The notes: generated from the letters alone by a model not told the origin. Counted from the first letter of the stretch, positions 10,862 through 23,290 are shown. The stretch is DNA of 64,000 bases from Catonia carolina (GCA_035578175.1 JAQMRL010000016.1:4572721-4636720); one strand, 5' to 3'. Numbers and translations: made by a program.

Positions 10862-11339
10862 GAGTAAATTTTAATAACAATAATAAATTAATAATTAAAA
10901 ATAATAATAATTATTATTATAGATGGGTTTCCCATCTGAAGATATTTCATCCCCCACCAATTTTTGCCATTGGCATTTTAATAACCTTGATCATTTTTGT
11001 CAAGGGTAGAACTACAGGGTGGCTCATAAATTATGCGACATTTTAATAGTTGTTTTAATCTTAAATTAGTAAGTACGCCTGATTTCTGTACCGGCTTATG
11101 AAAATATTCATGAAATATATGTGGAGACAAACTTTTCCTGAACGTACCCCGTGCATACGAGGTGTGGCTATTAAATAACAAGACTGACGTAAAAAATTTT
11201 ATTTTTATTTTATATATAATCACTTATTGTCATCTTCAATTACACTCCTTCTTTATCCCTACAATGCTCCATGCGAATTTTCCATTGCTGGAAGTCATCT
11301 TCTGTCAGCTCATAATTTTTTGGAAACGATAATAACATG

Positions 11340-11530
11340 TGATGAAACATGGTTTTTTTACTTATGATCCGGAAACGAAGCGCCAATCCATGCACTGGAA
11401 GAGCCGAACTTCACAGAGGGCCAAAAAAGCTCGAATGAGCAAGTCAAAATTTAAAGCAATGATTATTGTTTTTTTTTTATATCCATGGGATTGTGTACCT
11501 TCACTGGGTTCCTGAAGGTCAAACTAGAAG
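11340..11530 (+). pseudogene. Mariner transposase fragment in element X
   Basis: Reads CDETWFF, then YDPETKRQSMHWKSRTSQRA, then MIIVFFYIHGIVYLHWVPEG with a frame change in the T-run at 11468. This is the part of a mariner transposase around the first catalytic Asp (DETW). Upstream and downstream parts are missing. Confidence 0.8.
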
Positions 11531-12035
11531 GTTCCTGAAGGTTTATGAAATTAGAGTAAATTTAGGTGCAATTTTAAAGTATGTACAGTGGAAACCCCGT
11601 TATCCGGATCCTCCTATATCCGTACACAATAAAAAAGGCCTAAATTAATTAACTAAATTAATATGGCATGGATAAAATTGTTGAAGGAATTAGAAAAAAT
11701 TATGAACATTACTATGACATATTATGATAACATTAGGTAATAATTATGTACTGTGTGCTTCAAAACCTAATACTGTACAGTACATACATATTTTTATCTT
11801 TTTTCACTTACTGTATAGTGTAAACAAATTGGTAAACAAATACATTCTACATAATATTTATCCCTTTATAGGTTAGTAACATCCTAAAATAAATTTACAT
11901 CTTACAAACAAACTAAGAATATATTTTCTTTTTCACTTCACTAAAAACTAATAAATGTCGGTTATAAAAAATTCTTTTTTTTCTTATGTTTTATTGAAAA
12001 ATTATTACTATTATAGGATACATAGATACATAATA

Positions 12036-13368
12036 CGAGGCGTGTTTTTTAAGTAAGTACCGTTTTGGAATTAAAAAAAGACGTGCAAAGATATCGCAAT
12101 AATTTTATTTTTACATGAAAGCCTGTACCTTAATCTACTTTTCTACATAATTTCCGTGAATATTGAGGCACTTGTCATAACGTGGCGCCAGTTTTTGAAT
12201 ACCCTCCTGATAAAATTCTGCCGCCTGATTTGTTAACCACTGCATCACAAATGTTTTGACTTCGTTATCCTCTTGAAGACGCCGACCGCCCAGGTGTTTC
12301 TTCAAGTGCAGGAACAAATGGTAGTCGCTGGGCGCCAAATCAGGGCTGTGATAGAGGATGATCTACAGTTTTCCATTTAAATGATTTGATGAGATCTTTG
12401 GTCTGATTAGCCACATGTGGACGGGCATTGTCATGCAGCAAAACGATACCCTTCCTCAACTTGCCACGTCTTTTGTTCTGGATTACACGACGCAGATTTT
12501 TCAATGTCTCACAATAAGACGCTGCATTGATTGTCTCATTACGAGGCAGAAACTCCACTAGCAATACTTCTTTTCTGTCCCAAAAAACTGTGCACATGAT
12601 TTTCCGGGCAGAAATTGTTTGCTTAAACTTCACTCTTTTGGGTGATGATGAATGTCGCCATTCCATGGATTGTTGTTTCGATTCTGGTGCGACGTAGGCC
12701 ACCCATGTTTCATCACCAGTAACAATTTGGTCTAAAAAATCTTCACCTTCATTGTGGTACCGCTCAAGGAAAGTCAATGCACTGCCTAAACATTGGGTTT
12801 TGTGCAAATCCGTCAACATTTTTGGAACCCAACGTGAACACAATTTCCGGTAATTCAAGTTCTCGGTCACAATGCGATACAAAACACTACGAGAATATTG
12901 AGGAAAGCAGTCGGACAATGATGAAATTGTAAAGCGTCTGTTTTCTCTCACCTTTTCGTCCACTTTCTGCAACAAATCTTTACTAACGATCGAAGGACGC
13001 CCACTCCGTTCTTCATCATGCACATTTGTGCGGCCATCTTTAAATGCTCTCACCCATTTCCTTACCATTCCATCACTCATAATGTTTTGTCCGTAAACTT
13101 CAACGATCTCACGATGAATATCGATCGGTTTTACGCCTTTAGCACTAAGAAATCGTATAACAGCCCGTACTTCACAATCAGCGGGACTCACGATTGTCGG
13201 AGGCATCTTAAACACTCAGTAAACAACGTATACAATGAAGAATCAGACTGTAATGGCGTCAGTGCGTAGACAAGAGATGTAGGTAACCAGCGCGCATGCG
13301 CGGAACGCCGACCGTAGCGCTGCGGCGGCGGAATCGCAAAACGGTACTTACTTAAAAAACACGCCTCG
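12036..13368 (-). mobile_element. Nearly intact mariner element M
   Basis: 1333 bases, TA-flanked (12034-12035, 13369-13370). About 32-base inverted ends start CGAGGCGTGTTTTTTAAGTA and match almost perfectly. It carries one transposase gene on the minus strand. Size, ends and coding content are those of an autonomous mariner; only a frameshift appears to disable it. It sits inside element Z, so it is younger than Z. Confidence 0.93.
12135..13215 (-). pseudogene. Mariner transposase (DD34D), one frameshift
   Basis: Cut-and-paste transposase of element M. The N-terminal part (13215-12340, 291 codons) has the helix-turn-helix region (residues about 15-75, MPPTIVSPADCEV, DEERSGRP) and the first two catalytic Asp in GDETW and LHDNARPH. 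The reading frame then shifts near 12345, and the C-terminal part continues to 12135 with the third Asp in LAPSDYHLFLHLKKHLGGRR. If the extra base is ignored, spacing between Asp 2 and Asp 3 is 34, as in mariner. The total, about 350 residues, is full family length. Recently inactivated, or an assembly error at a single base. Confidence 0.9.
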
Positions 13369-14352
13369 TATATAAGTGTTCTAATATCAGACCACCGTAC
13401 AAAGTACCTGAATGGACAAATTTTTTTTATTTTTGTTTTTAACTTTTATGATATTTATGTTACTTAATTATACACTTTGATACAAAACAATTTGAGTATG
13501 TTGTTGTGTTGGGAGAGGGTGTCCATTTATTTAGCCACCAATCTCTGGAGTTGACAGTTGCAAAGTGATTTGTGTATTACAAATCATTCACTAATGCTTG
13601 TGCCATTAATATCATATAAATTGAATAACAATAATAATAAAATAAATAAAATAGACTTTTTTTTTATTATACTAATGTTTAATTATACTAATTTTCAAAA
13701 AAAAAACATTTACAATCACCGAAAAGGATAGTGTCTTCATACAGGGGCACTTTTCAAGTAGAGTGCAGCACCAGCCACAAAAACATTTTAATTTTAATAA
13801 ATGTGCATAAAAAGGAACTCCAAGCATTTACGAGTATACCCCGGCAATCCTCATTTTAACGTTCAAATTTGTTCATTTACAACCCGAAAACTTAAGTGTT
13901 CTTATTTACAACCACCATCCGTTTAAAAGATTTTTATGAAAATTAATTCGCCCGGTAAAGGGTTATGAAATTTGTAATTGACAACTTGGCGTATTTCATT
14001 TGTGTACATCCATTGTACTACATACATACTGTACTGTATTTCAGAAATTCAAACATTGCTTTCCGTATTTCCCATATCCGGCATACCCAACGTCCCAATT
14101 GATCCAGAAAAGGGGGTTTCCACTGTAGCTATAGAACAATACAGTATAGCTTAAAATATATCTTAAAAATAAATTTCAATTCGCTTATGCGTTTCAAAAA
14201 TACATCTTTTTAAAAACAAATTAAAAAATATATACAGTACTGTATTTTTAAATTCTGTAAAATAAATGTAAAAAATTATTCGGGGACGAAATTCAACCCG
14301 AGTTATAAAAGCAGCATAATCGATGGCATTATAACCAGGGACTTCTGTAATA

Positions 14353-15152
14353 CAGGGTGATTATAAATGAAATAGACACTTTCGACAGCTTCTTAAACAT
14401 CAAACTGGTGTACTTGAATACAGTAAATAATTTAGGTTTGCAGGGAATATTTTAAAGTTTATGTTGGTACAACTGTTGCTAGCATTTTGTTGTTGGCTGC
14501 TGTTACAACGACCAGTCTAGCAAAATGGCCGCTACTTAAGTGAAGAAAGCTTATTGTGTTCTTGAATTAGCCAAAACAAACTCGGTTACGGTTGTGTAAC
14601 GTCATTTCAGAACAAGATACGGTAAACCACCACCAACAAGGCAATCAATCTATGACTGGTATAAACATTTTGAAAACAGTTGATGTCTGTGTAAAAGTAA
14701 GAGTACTGGAAGACCTTCTGTTACAGAAGAACAAATTGATAGTGTTCGTGATGTTTATGTAATAAGTCCAGGAAAATCAACTAGATCAGAAAGTTTTGAA
14801 TTGCAAATTCTTCAACCGACTGTGTGGAAAATTCTGCGGAAACGTTTGAAAATTACACCTTATAAATTGCAGTTAGTACAAAGTTTAAATACCAGTGATA
14901 AAGTCATACGTAAAAATTGTTGTCTGGAGATGCAACATTATATTTAAAATGACGATGCATTCTTTTATCGCCTAATTTTCAGTGATGAATGTAATTTTCA
15001 CATTAGTGGAAAAGTTAATAGACATAATGTTAGAATATGGGGCACAGAAAACCCAAAAATAACTTTACAGCATGTAAGTAATTACCTTAACTTTTCAAAA
15101 ATAAATTTTCTATAAGCTATCAAAAACTGTCTATTTCATTTATAATCACATG
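14353..15152 (+). mobile_element. IS630-like element Y with transposase remnant
   Basis: Left end CAGGGTGATTATAAATGA; the right end is its inverted partner, partly decayed (cacatgta instead of caccctgta). The plus strand reads a broken transposase: VVQRHFRTRYGKPPPTRQ-like, SIYDWYKHFEN, GRPSVTEEQID, then FSDECNFHISGKVNRHN. This is the N-terminal and first-Asp part of the insect DUF4817/IS630-like family. At least one stop and no C-terminal DDE. Confidence 0.82.
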
Positions 15153-15184
15153 TATTTTAATCAATTAACTTATGAGCCACCCTG

Positions 15185-15592
15185 TATTATTATGGAAATC
15201 ATAGTTTTAAATATTTTAAAATAATTTTTAATTATGGATTACCAATATTTTTCGTGAGTATTAGTTACAATATTGTAAATAAATAATACAACTTAATCTG
15301 TTATTTTTTCGTAATCTACATAGGCCTATGGTATTTAAAAATGAGAATAACAGTTTTTAGATCCTATGGAATTGTAAATTAAGTATAAACAAATACAGTA
15401 AATCATTAAGAGAGGAAGAAATTCAAAATTCTGTTGCTCAAAGTTTGTTAATCAGCTGACTGTAATTTTATGAAATTGTTTACGTGTTTTTATATTGAAT
15501 AAATAAATACCTTCTTAATTTTTGTAAACAATTTATTTATCTGTATTGCCTTCAGGATAAATAAATTTGATTAGTTTTCAAATAATTAAAAT
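15185..15592. other. AT-rich intergenic sequence
   Basis: No gene or family recognised between element X and B2. Confidence 0.4.
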
Positions 15593-16541
15593 CTGGTGTG
15601 AAACACTCACATAACTTTCTCTTGCCAGTGCAAATAATTAACACTAAACCTAACATTAGTAATAAAACATTAGAAATAAACAAAAAACTAACCTCAATAA
15701 ACATAACCTAATTTTAATCATGAGTGAAGGACGGAAAATGAAAACCGACCTCAGTTTGGTTTAAAAATACGGAAAATCACTTTCTCGCTAAACTAGGCTC
15801 TATAGAAAAAAATGCTTTAAGTAAAAGTTGTAGATATTTTAATTTCCTATAAATGTTATTATATACACTTTTGTCGTAAAATACATTCTACGGCCGAAAT
15901 CATAAAAAAATCAATTTTTCACACGTTTTCATGAGAAAAAATCAGAAAATTGCTAATTACTGCTAAACTAAGCGTTATACAAAAAATTGTTTGAAATAAA
16001 AGTTGTAGGATTTTTAATTCTCTACAATTTTTATTATATAAATTGTTGCGCTAAAATGCATATTAAAGCCGTAATCTTAAAAAAACAACGTTTTTACGAG
16101 AAAACACCCTCACCAAGAATATCAGCAAACATGGCGCCTACCCTATCTTGTAGAGAATAAAAAATTGAGTAAACCAGGCGATTATAAAAAAATCGTAGGA
16201 CCAGTTTTTGAGAAAATCGCAAAAAAGTGAAAAATTACACAATAAACTACTACTTCCGGTTGACCGATTTTGATGAAAATGTTCGTGTCGGGTCCGGTAG
16301 TAGTATGTAACTTAGGTTTCAAGTTCGTACGATGTTCCGTTGACGAGATATTCTGTTCACACACACACGCACGCACGCGCACACACACACACCCACACAC
16401 ACACACAGACCAATCGCTAAAAACATGTTTTTTGGGTTCAGGGGATCTGAAAACGTATAGATCCGGTGAAAACTCGAATTCGAAAAATCGACATGAAAAC
16501 AACACTTTCCTTCCTATATATTCATATAGGCAAGAGAAATT
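15593..16541 (+). mobile_element. Family B copy B2
   Basis: Full length with an (CA)n/(CG) tract at 16359-16408. Faces B3 head to head with about 130 bases between. Confidence 0.83.
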
Positions 16542-16673
16542 AAAAATTGTTGTATTCGCACATTGCGCTGATCTTCCTACTGTGTCTAATAGGAATGTGG
16601 AATATGTAAACATATTAACAGCATGTTTACAAGACAACTCAAAAACTTGCGGCTATATTAACGGGTGTTTTTT

Positions 16674-17595
16674 ACTTTCTCTTGCCTATATGAATATATA
16701 GGAAAGAAAGTATTGTTTTCATGTCGATTTTTCGAAATCGAGATTTCACCGGTTCTATACGTTTTCAGACCCCCTGAACCCAAAAAACATGTTTTTTGCG
16801 ATTGGTCTGTGTGTGTGAATATACAAAATATCTCAAGAACGGAACATCGTACGAAATTGAAACTTGAAACTTAAGTTACATACTACTACCGGACCTGACA
16901 CGAACATTTTCATCAAAATCGGTCAACCGGAAGTAGTAGTTTATTCGTATAATTTTTCACTTTTTTGCGATTTTCTCAAAAACTGGTCCTAAGATTTTTT
17001 TTTAAAAATCGTCTCATTTACTTTTTTATTCTCTACATGATAGGGTAGGCGTCATGTTTGCTGAAATTCTTAGTGAGGGTGTTTTTACGTTAAAAAAAGT
17101 GTTTTTTTAAGATTACGGCTTAAATATGTATTATAGCGCAAAAATTTATATAATAAAAAATGTAGAGAATTTAAAATTCTACAACTTTTATTTCAAACAT
17201 TTTTTTGTATAACGCTTAGTTTAGCAGTAATTAGTGATTTTCTGTTTTTTCTCACGAAAACGTGTGAAACATCAATTTTTTTAAGATTTCGGCCTTAGTA
17301 TTCATTTTATGACAAAAGTGTTTATAATTAAATTTATAGAAAATTAAAAGATCTACAACTTTTATTTAGTGCATTTTTCTCTACAGAGAGTAGTTTAGTG
17401 CGAAAGAGTGATTTTCCGTATTTTTAAGCCAAACTGAGGTTGATTTTCATTTTACGTCTTTCGTATATGATTAAAATTAGGTTATGTTTATTGAGGTTAG
17501 TTTTTTGTTTATTTCTAATGTTTTATTACTATTGTTAGGATTATTTTTTATTATTTGCATTGGCAAGAGAAAGTTGTATGAGTGTTTTATACCAG
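16674..17595 (-). mobile_element. Family B copy B3
   Basis: Full length, minus orientation, with a very short GT tract (16807-16816). The ends ACTTTCTCTTGCC and ...CACCAG are followed by a T-run. Confidence 0.82.
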
Positions 17596-17608
17596 ATTTT
17601 TTTAGATC

Positions 17609-18360
17609 TATAGAACTTTAAAATGAAATAAAACACAGAATAATTGAACAATTGACGTGGAATTGGTTTTATTTTAACGATAATAATTTCCCATTTTTAT
17701 TTTAAAATAATTTCCGGGATGTGGCCGCCAGATTAATAATTTCCGGGCTGGCCAGATGTGGTCCAATCGAAACGTTCAATTTGTGACCACTTTTTGCAGC
17801 TGTTTAAGCAATAAAGAACAAGCCTTAAAACGAGACGGGAAGCAATGCCAGCGCCATTCGAGACGCCAACCGAGAGAGCCACGCCGAAAGCACAACCGCA
17901 CACGACACGACACAATTTACGAGTGTCCAACAAAGGGAAGAAGAAGGAAGAAATAGCAACGAGGTCCAGAAGACAGTGCAAACCCCGGTGCACAATGCCT
18001 TAACAGCAGCATTTGGACCCGTATATTGGCAATAATGCAGCGAATATTGCCTTCCAAGTCGTCAATTGTGGCATATTGGCATAGACTGGCGACTTCACAT
18101 ACCCCCACAGAAAATAGTCCAGCGATGTTAGATCGCACGACCTTGAAGACCAATTTACAGGTCCAGAACGTGAAATTATGCGTTCACCAAACGTTTCCTT
18201 CAGTAAATCGATTGTGGCACGCGCTGTGTGACAATTTGCAAGCAATGTTCAGGCATCAGTCTATTCATTATAAAATGGCAAACCAAACTAAACATAAATT
18301 ACAAAACAGTTTTCAAAATGACCGCCATGGAAATAACTACTGCCAACTTAAAGTTCTATA
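17609..18360 (-). mobile_element. IS630-like element with C-terminal transposase remnant
   Basis: Inverted ends TATAGAACTTTAA at 17609 and 18360. On the minus strand, 18245-17920 reads LLKETFGERIISRSGPVNWS, then SCDLTSLDYFLWGYVKS, then (shifted frame) DDLEGNIRCIIANIRVQML. This is the C-terminal DDE region of the insect IS630-like family. Frameshifts, no start. Confidence 0.75.
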
Positions 18361-18605
18361 CCTCTAAAAAAACCACACTATATATGCCTAATTATTAACC
18401 TACCAGACAAAGTTATCAACATTTCAATGCTTTAATGTAATAGTGCTCTACATTTTGATTCATTGTCACTTTTTTCAATGACTCCGAAATTTTCTTTATT
18501 TTTTACAGTGTACATAAAACTGCGGATTCAGTAGACTCCAGAAGGGAGAATATGGCACGTCAAGATAAAACTGACAATCATAAATTTAAACACTATATTA
18601 AAAAT

Positions 18606-19511
18606 CTGGTGTGAAACACTCACACGACTTTCTCTTGTCAATGCAAATAATTAACCATATAACCTGACATTAATAATAAAACATTAGAAACAAACAAAAA
18701 CACTAATCTCAAAAAATATAACCTTATTTTAATCATGAGTGAATGATGCAAAATGAAAACCAACCTTAGTTTGGCTTAATAATATGGAAAATCACTCTTT
18801 CACGCTAAACTACGCTCTATGGAGTAAAATTCTTAAAGTAAAAGTCGGAGGTCTTCTAATTTCCCATAAATTTGATTACATACACTTTTGTCGTAAAATG
18901 TAACAACTACAGCCGTAATCTTAAAAAATACATTTTTTACAGATTTTCATGAAAAAAAGAAGAGAATTACTAATTACTGCTTAACTAAACGTAATACAAA
19001 GAAATGTTTAAAATAAAAGTTGTAGATTTTTAAAATTGTCTACAACTTTTATTATACACACTTTTGCGCAATCTTGAAAAAAAAAACATTTTCTCCTACA
19101 AAAAAACAGCCTCTCCAAGAATTTCAGCAGACATGGTGCTTATCTATGTTGTAGAGCGTAAAAAATGTAGTAAATGAGGCGATTTTTAAAAAAACGTAGG
19201 AGCAGTTTTTGAGAAAATCGCACAAGTGAAAAATTACACGAATAAACTATTAGGGGCCTACTTCCGGTTGACCGAGTTTGAGGAAAATGATTGTGTCAGG
19301 TCCTCTAATAGTACTTAACTTAAATTTAAAGTTTTAACTTTGTACAATGTTCTGTTCTTAAGATATTTTGTTCACACACACACACTCAGACCAATCGCTA
19401 AAAATATGTTTGTTTGGGTTCAGGGGGTCTGAAAATGTCTTTATCTGGTGAAAAATCAAAATGAAAACAATACTTTCTCCTTCCTATATATTCATACAGG
19501 AAAGAGAAAGT
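18606..19511 (+). mobile_element. Family B copy B4
   Basis: Diverged full-length copy with several deletions. Right end AAAGT is followed by ACTAAC rather than an A-run, so it is an exception to the A/T-tract rule or its flank has been replaced. Confidence 0.78.
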
Positions 19512-19660
19512 ACTAACATCATTCGATTCCTCTTAAAGAATAGATACAGAAATCACTAATGGTTTTTGTCATAAGTCAAAGGTAAGCTTTTTTTGTCACA
19601 AAAGCAAAGTAGGCTTAATCTCTTAAAATAATATTTTCTTTAGAAAAATTTCCAACATTC
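19512..19660 (+). repeat. Repeat J fragment
   Basis: tcattcgattcctcttaaag ... gtcataagtcaaag recurs at 20795-20880 and inverted at 34640-34680. Family unknown. Confidence 0.5.
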
Positions 19661-20058
19661 ATGAGACATTTCATCTCAAAACAGGGATTTTTGTTTCTTT
19701 ATCTGTACAACAATTTAAATAATTGTGTTACAATGTTTAATTTAAATAAATAAAACATCCAAGGTGAATGTTAATATCAATTAAGCGTAATTAGGTTTTA
19801 TTTATTTTTATGATAATTGTGATATTGCTAAAGGCATGCAATTTAAATATTCATTACAAAATTACTAATTACCTATCATTGATTAATAATTTAACAATTT
19901 TATTTAAATCCTGTTCGTTTAAACAGATAATTCATTTATTTATTTTCTAAGAAGAGAATTTATTATTAGTCTATTCATTTTTATAATATTTTATGAATAA
20001 ATCCAACTTCTCTACATGGCCTGTTCTGGTATTAAATGTAAGGTATTAATGTTTTATT
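19661..20058. other. AT-rich intergenic sequence
   Basis: No gene or repeat of a recognised family. Confidence 0.4.
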
Positions 20059-20529
20059 ACTTTTTCTTGCCTTTATGAATAAATAGGAAGAAAAGTATTG
20101 TTTTCATGTCGATTTTAAGAAATCAAGTTTTCACCGGATCTACACATTTTCAGGCCCCCTGAATCCAAAACCATGTTTTTAGCGATTGGTCTGTGTGTGT
20201 GTGTGTGTCTGTGTGTGAACAGGATATCTCAAGAACGGAACATCGTACGAACTTGGAACTTGAAACTTAAGTTACACACCACTACCGGACCCGACACGAA
20301 CATTTTCATCAAAATCGATCAACCGGAAGTAGTAGTTTATTCGTGTAATTTTTCACTTTTTTGCAATTTTCTCAAAAACTGGTCCTACGATTTTTTTTTA
20401 AATCGCCTCGTTTACTAAATTTTTTATGCTCTACAAGATAGGGTAGGCACCATATTTGCTGAAATTTTTGGTGAGGCTGTTTTCACGTAAAAAAAATTGT
20501 TTTTTTAAGATTATGACTTTAATATGCAT
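20059..20529 (-). mobile_element. Family B copy B5, truncated
   Basis: Begins with the ACTTTTTCTTGCC end, contains a GT tract (20192-20217), and stops at atgactttaatatgcat where another B end abuts. Confidence 0.75.
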
Positions 20530-21027
20530 TTTTCTTGCCCTATATGAATATATGTACAGGGAAGGAAAGTATTGTTGGAGGAATATTTTTTAAATTGTCA
20601 TTTATCATTTTGTTTCATCTGTCCTTCACACACAGATGACAGAAACTACAAGAGAGCAATAAATGGTTTTCAGATTCATAATCTACACAAAAAGTTAGTG
20701 GGCCTAAATTAAGACTGAAGTTCTGGTTTTGACCAGAAGTAGCCCCAAAACTGGAAGTCAAAAAATAAAAATTGGAATTTGGTAACAAAAATAGTGTCAT
20801 TCAATTCTTCTTAAAGAGTAGGTAGAGAAATCACTTATGATTTTTGCCATAAGTCAAAAGTACACCTTTTTAAAAATTGCCAACAGCCATGAGACCATAT
20901 GCTTTCATATTCTCATGAAAGAAATTTTTTCATGTTCATTTTAATTAATCAAGTTTTCACCAGAAATATGCAATTTTAGGCCCCCTGAACCCAAAAAACA
21001 TACTTTTTGCGATTGGTCTACCAAAAG
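20530..21027 (-). mobile_element. Family B copy split by repeat J
   Basis: B end (tttcttgccctatatgaata) to 20571, then about 360 bases of repeat J, then B sequence again (catgttcatttt ... gcgattggtc) at 20935-21027, where it is truncated. Confidence 0.65.
20572..20934 (+). repeat. Repeat J copy
   Basis: The core (cagaaactacaagagagca, aaaagttagtgggcc, tagtgtcattcaattc) is the reverse complement of 34660-34860. Unclassified repeat, no coding frame. Confidence 0.6.
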
Positions 21028-21388
21028 TATCAGTTAGTACAAGAACAAAACTATATCTGGTATTCTTAGGTGACCATCTTTATAACAATTTACAATTCAT
21101 TTTTGTTGCCACCATGGATTGTTTTAAGTAGAACATTTATTGACTGAACCAATTTTTGTGAACACTGAAATAAAATGGATAATACAAATTCAAAAAGTTT
21201 ATGAAAGTAAAAATTTGTTATACGAATAATGATATTACTATGAAATAAATTCTTATAAATGCATCCTGCAGCTTGAAATCAATTATTCTATTTCATACAA
21301 TAAATTTTTCAGTAAAATTTTTAAGCTGCTTTGATTTCTACTATATGTCACTTACATATGTTTCAGTGGATCCACCATCATCAGAGTA

Positions 21389-21670
21389 CAGTATTCAGAC
21401 GAACTCAAGTCCCCTAGCCATGGGAGTGAGAGATTACATAACGCTCTCACTGGTACTAGCCATACGCGCCATTCCAATAACATTGTCTTTAATTTTACTC
21501 GTTGTTGTGAGCAAGCGTTTATGCATGCAGTAAACTAACAAGCAAGATAACGACTGTAGTATGTTTTCAGATTTGGATTATAACGGTAGACCTTTGGGCG
21601 CATGTGTAGTTATGCAACATATCTCCCTCTCACTCGCTCGGCTATGGGACATTAATTCAACTGATACCTG
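21389..21670 (+). mobile_element. MITE F in left arm of E2
   Basis: 282 bases, TA-flanked, inverted ends CAGTATTCAGACGAACT and CAGGTATCAGTTGAATT. Contains agtcccctagcc and gagagcgtta-type motifs found in the other two F copies. Confidence 0.72.
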
Positions 21671-21835
21671 TACACAATATCATTTAAACTAAAAATTTTA
21701 TTTAAAATCTGTAGAAGATATTATATCTCCAAAAAAAAATAAAATAAATAAAATAATAAATAAATATAAATATAATAAATTATATTATTATATTATTAAT
21801 AATTATATTATATTAAATTTATAATGTTGTTTAGG

Positions 21836-22214
21836 TCATCAGCCTGTAGGCTGGTTTGAACGTGTAGAGGTTTTACTAAGTAAAACGAGGAGTGAGGTGG
21901 TTTACCGTTGCCTTCCTCACTGAATGGAAAAATACGCTAATCAGCATGCCGGGCCCTCTGTAAAGCACATATTTTCCACTCTGCAAACGACACCTTCACT
22001 TCATTCACCACAGGGTCTGGCTGTATAATGAAATTCATTACTTTCAGATTAGATAACTCTGATTAGTGTCTTTTGCACCTCAACCTCTTCTGTTCTTAAA
22101 TGATTCAGTCATTTAATTGGCTGACCCATGTGATAAGAAACAGAACTATTTATTTTAGCTCTGCAACGAACAGAGTGAGTGTAATTTGACACTCCACCTG
22201 TCCGTTATGGGCAG
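21836..22214 (-). mobile_element. SINE-like family A, copy A5
   Basis: Minus orientation with a perfect 11-base duplication AAATTTATAAT (21825-21835, 22215-22225). Inserted in the loop of foldback E2. Confidence 0.88.
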
Positions 22215-22280
22215 AAATTTATAATATAAATATAAATAATTATAAATAAATAAAATTTTTAATTTAAATGATATTGTGTA

Positions 22281-22565
22281 CAGATATCAGATGAATTGAT
22301 GTCCCATAGCCGAGCGAGTGAGAGGGAGATATGTGGCATAACTACGCATGCGCCCAAAGGTCTTTACCGTTATAATCCAAATCTGAAAACATACTACAGT
22401 CATTATCTTGCTTGTTAGTTTACTGCGTGCATAAATGCTTGCTCACAACAATGAGTAAAATTATACGACAATGTTATTGGAATGGCGCGTATGGCTTGTG
22501 CCAGTGAGAGCGTTATGCAATCTCTCACTTCCATGGCTAGGGGACTTTAGTTCGTCTGAATACTG
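22281..22565 (-). mobile_element. MITE F in right arm of E2
   Basis: Reverse-complement counterpart of 21389-21670, flanked by TA (22279-22280, 22566-22567). Confidence 0.72.
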
Positions 22566-23189
22566 TACTCTGATGATGGTGGATCCACTGAAACACGTGT
22601 AAGTGACAGATAGTAGAAATCAAAGAGGTTTAGTGAAATTATTTATTCACACCTGGCCTGTTTGTAAAAAATAAATTTTAATTTATTTAATACAAAACAA
22701 AATTTTATTGAATATACATTTAACAAAAAATTTAATTGTTTTACAATACAATATTGACTACTTAAAATATTAACATAATAAAATACTAAACATAAATTTG
22801 ATATTTACTGTGTTTAATACAGTAGAAAACGGTGTTTAAATTCTAAAATTTAAGAGAAATATTATTCCTAAAACTGTAATGCCTTTCAACTTAATCACCA
22901 ACTGCATTGTTTTGTACCGTAATTAAAGTCCTGGACAAAATTAACGCATCATGTAAGATTTTGAGCTAAGTGCAAGAAAAATCATTCTTCTTTAAAGCGC
23001 CAGATTCATTTACTGTCACTGTTATTCCTTGTATCATACTCATAATTTTAAGAAATATGTAATATTTTTTAACAAAAAATTCAGGTTAAAAATTTTTTTA
23101 ATGTCGCATCAACAGCTTGGTCATTAGCAACTACGGGGAGGGGGGGTGTATCTGACAGGAACAGTTGGTTTTTACATGTGAAAATTTCC

Positions 23190-23290
23190 AGACCCTGGCA
23201 GAAGAAGAATGGAAGAATCCCAGAAAAATCCAAAACTTGATTCATGGAATGCCAAGGCGGATGGTAGCTGTAATTAAGGCAAGAAGGGGG
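23190..23290 (+). pseudogene. Tc1 transposase C-terminal fragment (left)
   Basis: Reads EEEWKNPRKIQNLIHGMPRR, then MVAVIKARRG, the last residues of a Tc1 transposase. Confidence 0.7.

Larger units (their letters stand above)
11586..14125. mobile_element. Pogo/Tigger-like element Z, interrupted by a mariner
   Basis: TA-flanked (11584-11585, 14126-14127). Inverted ends CAGTGGAAACCCCGTTATCC and, read inward on the right, CAGTGGAAACCCCCTTTTCTGG. The CAGT start and tatccgg motif are typical of pogo-type ends. About 1.2 kb of its own, no transposase frame seen. Confidence 0.65.
11015..15184 (+). mobile_element. Mariner-like element X, host of a transposon nest
   Basis: TA-flanked inverted ends beginning CAGGGTGGCTCATAA (left 11015; right end 15184, TA 15185-15186). 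Its own DNA is 11015-11585 plus parts of 14126-15184. Inside lie pogo-like Z (11586-14125), mariner M within Z, and IS630-like Y (14353-15152). A mariner transposase piece remains at 11340-11530. Confidence 0.75.
21247..22647. repeat. Foldback family E, copy E2 (1.4 kb palindrome)
   Basis: Arms of about 480 bases (21247-21730 and 22235-22647) are inverted copies. Each arm contains the same MITE F at the same place, and the loop is filled by SINE copy A5. Outside F the arms match E1 (7725-8135) and E3 (37541-37690). Confidence 0.82.

Noticed and set aside
16270..16701. Recurrent open frames starting MMKMFVSGPVVVCNLSFKF with THTHTH runs, also on the other strand
   Set aside because: They recur because the family B DNA recurs. 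The His-Thr runs are just the CA microsatellite, frames differ in length and are broken in many copies, and both strands are open by chance. No protein selection is visible.
17733..18367. Five overlapping frames on both strands as a small gene cluster
   Set aside because: They are shadows of a frameshifted IS630-like transposase C-terminus between inverted ends.
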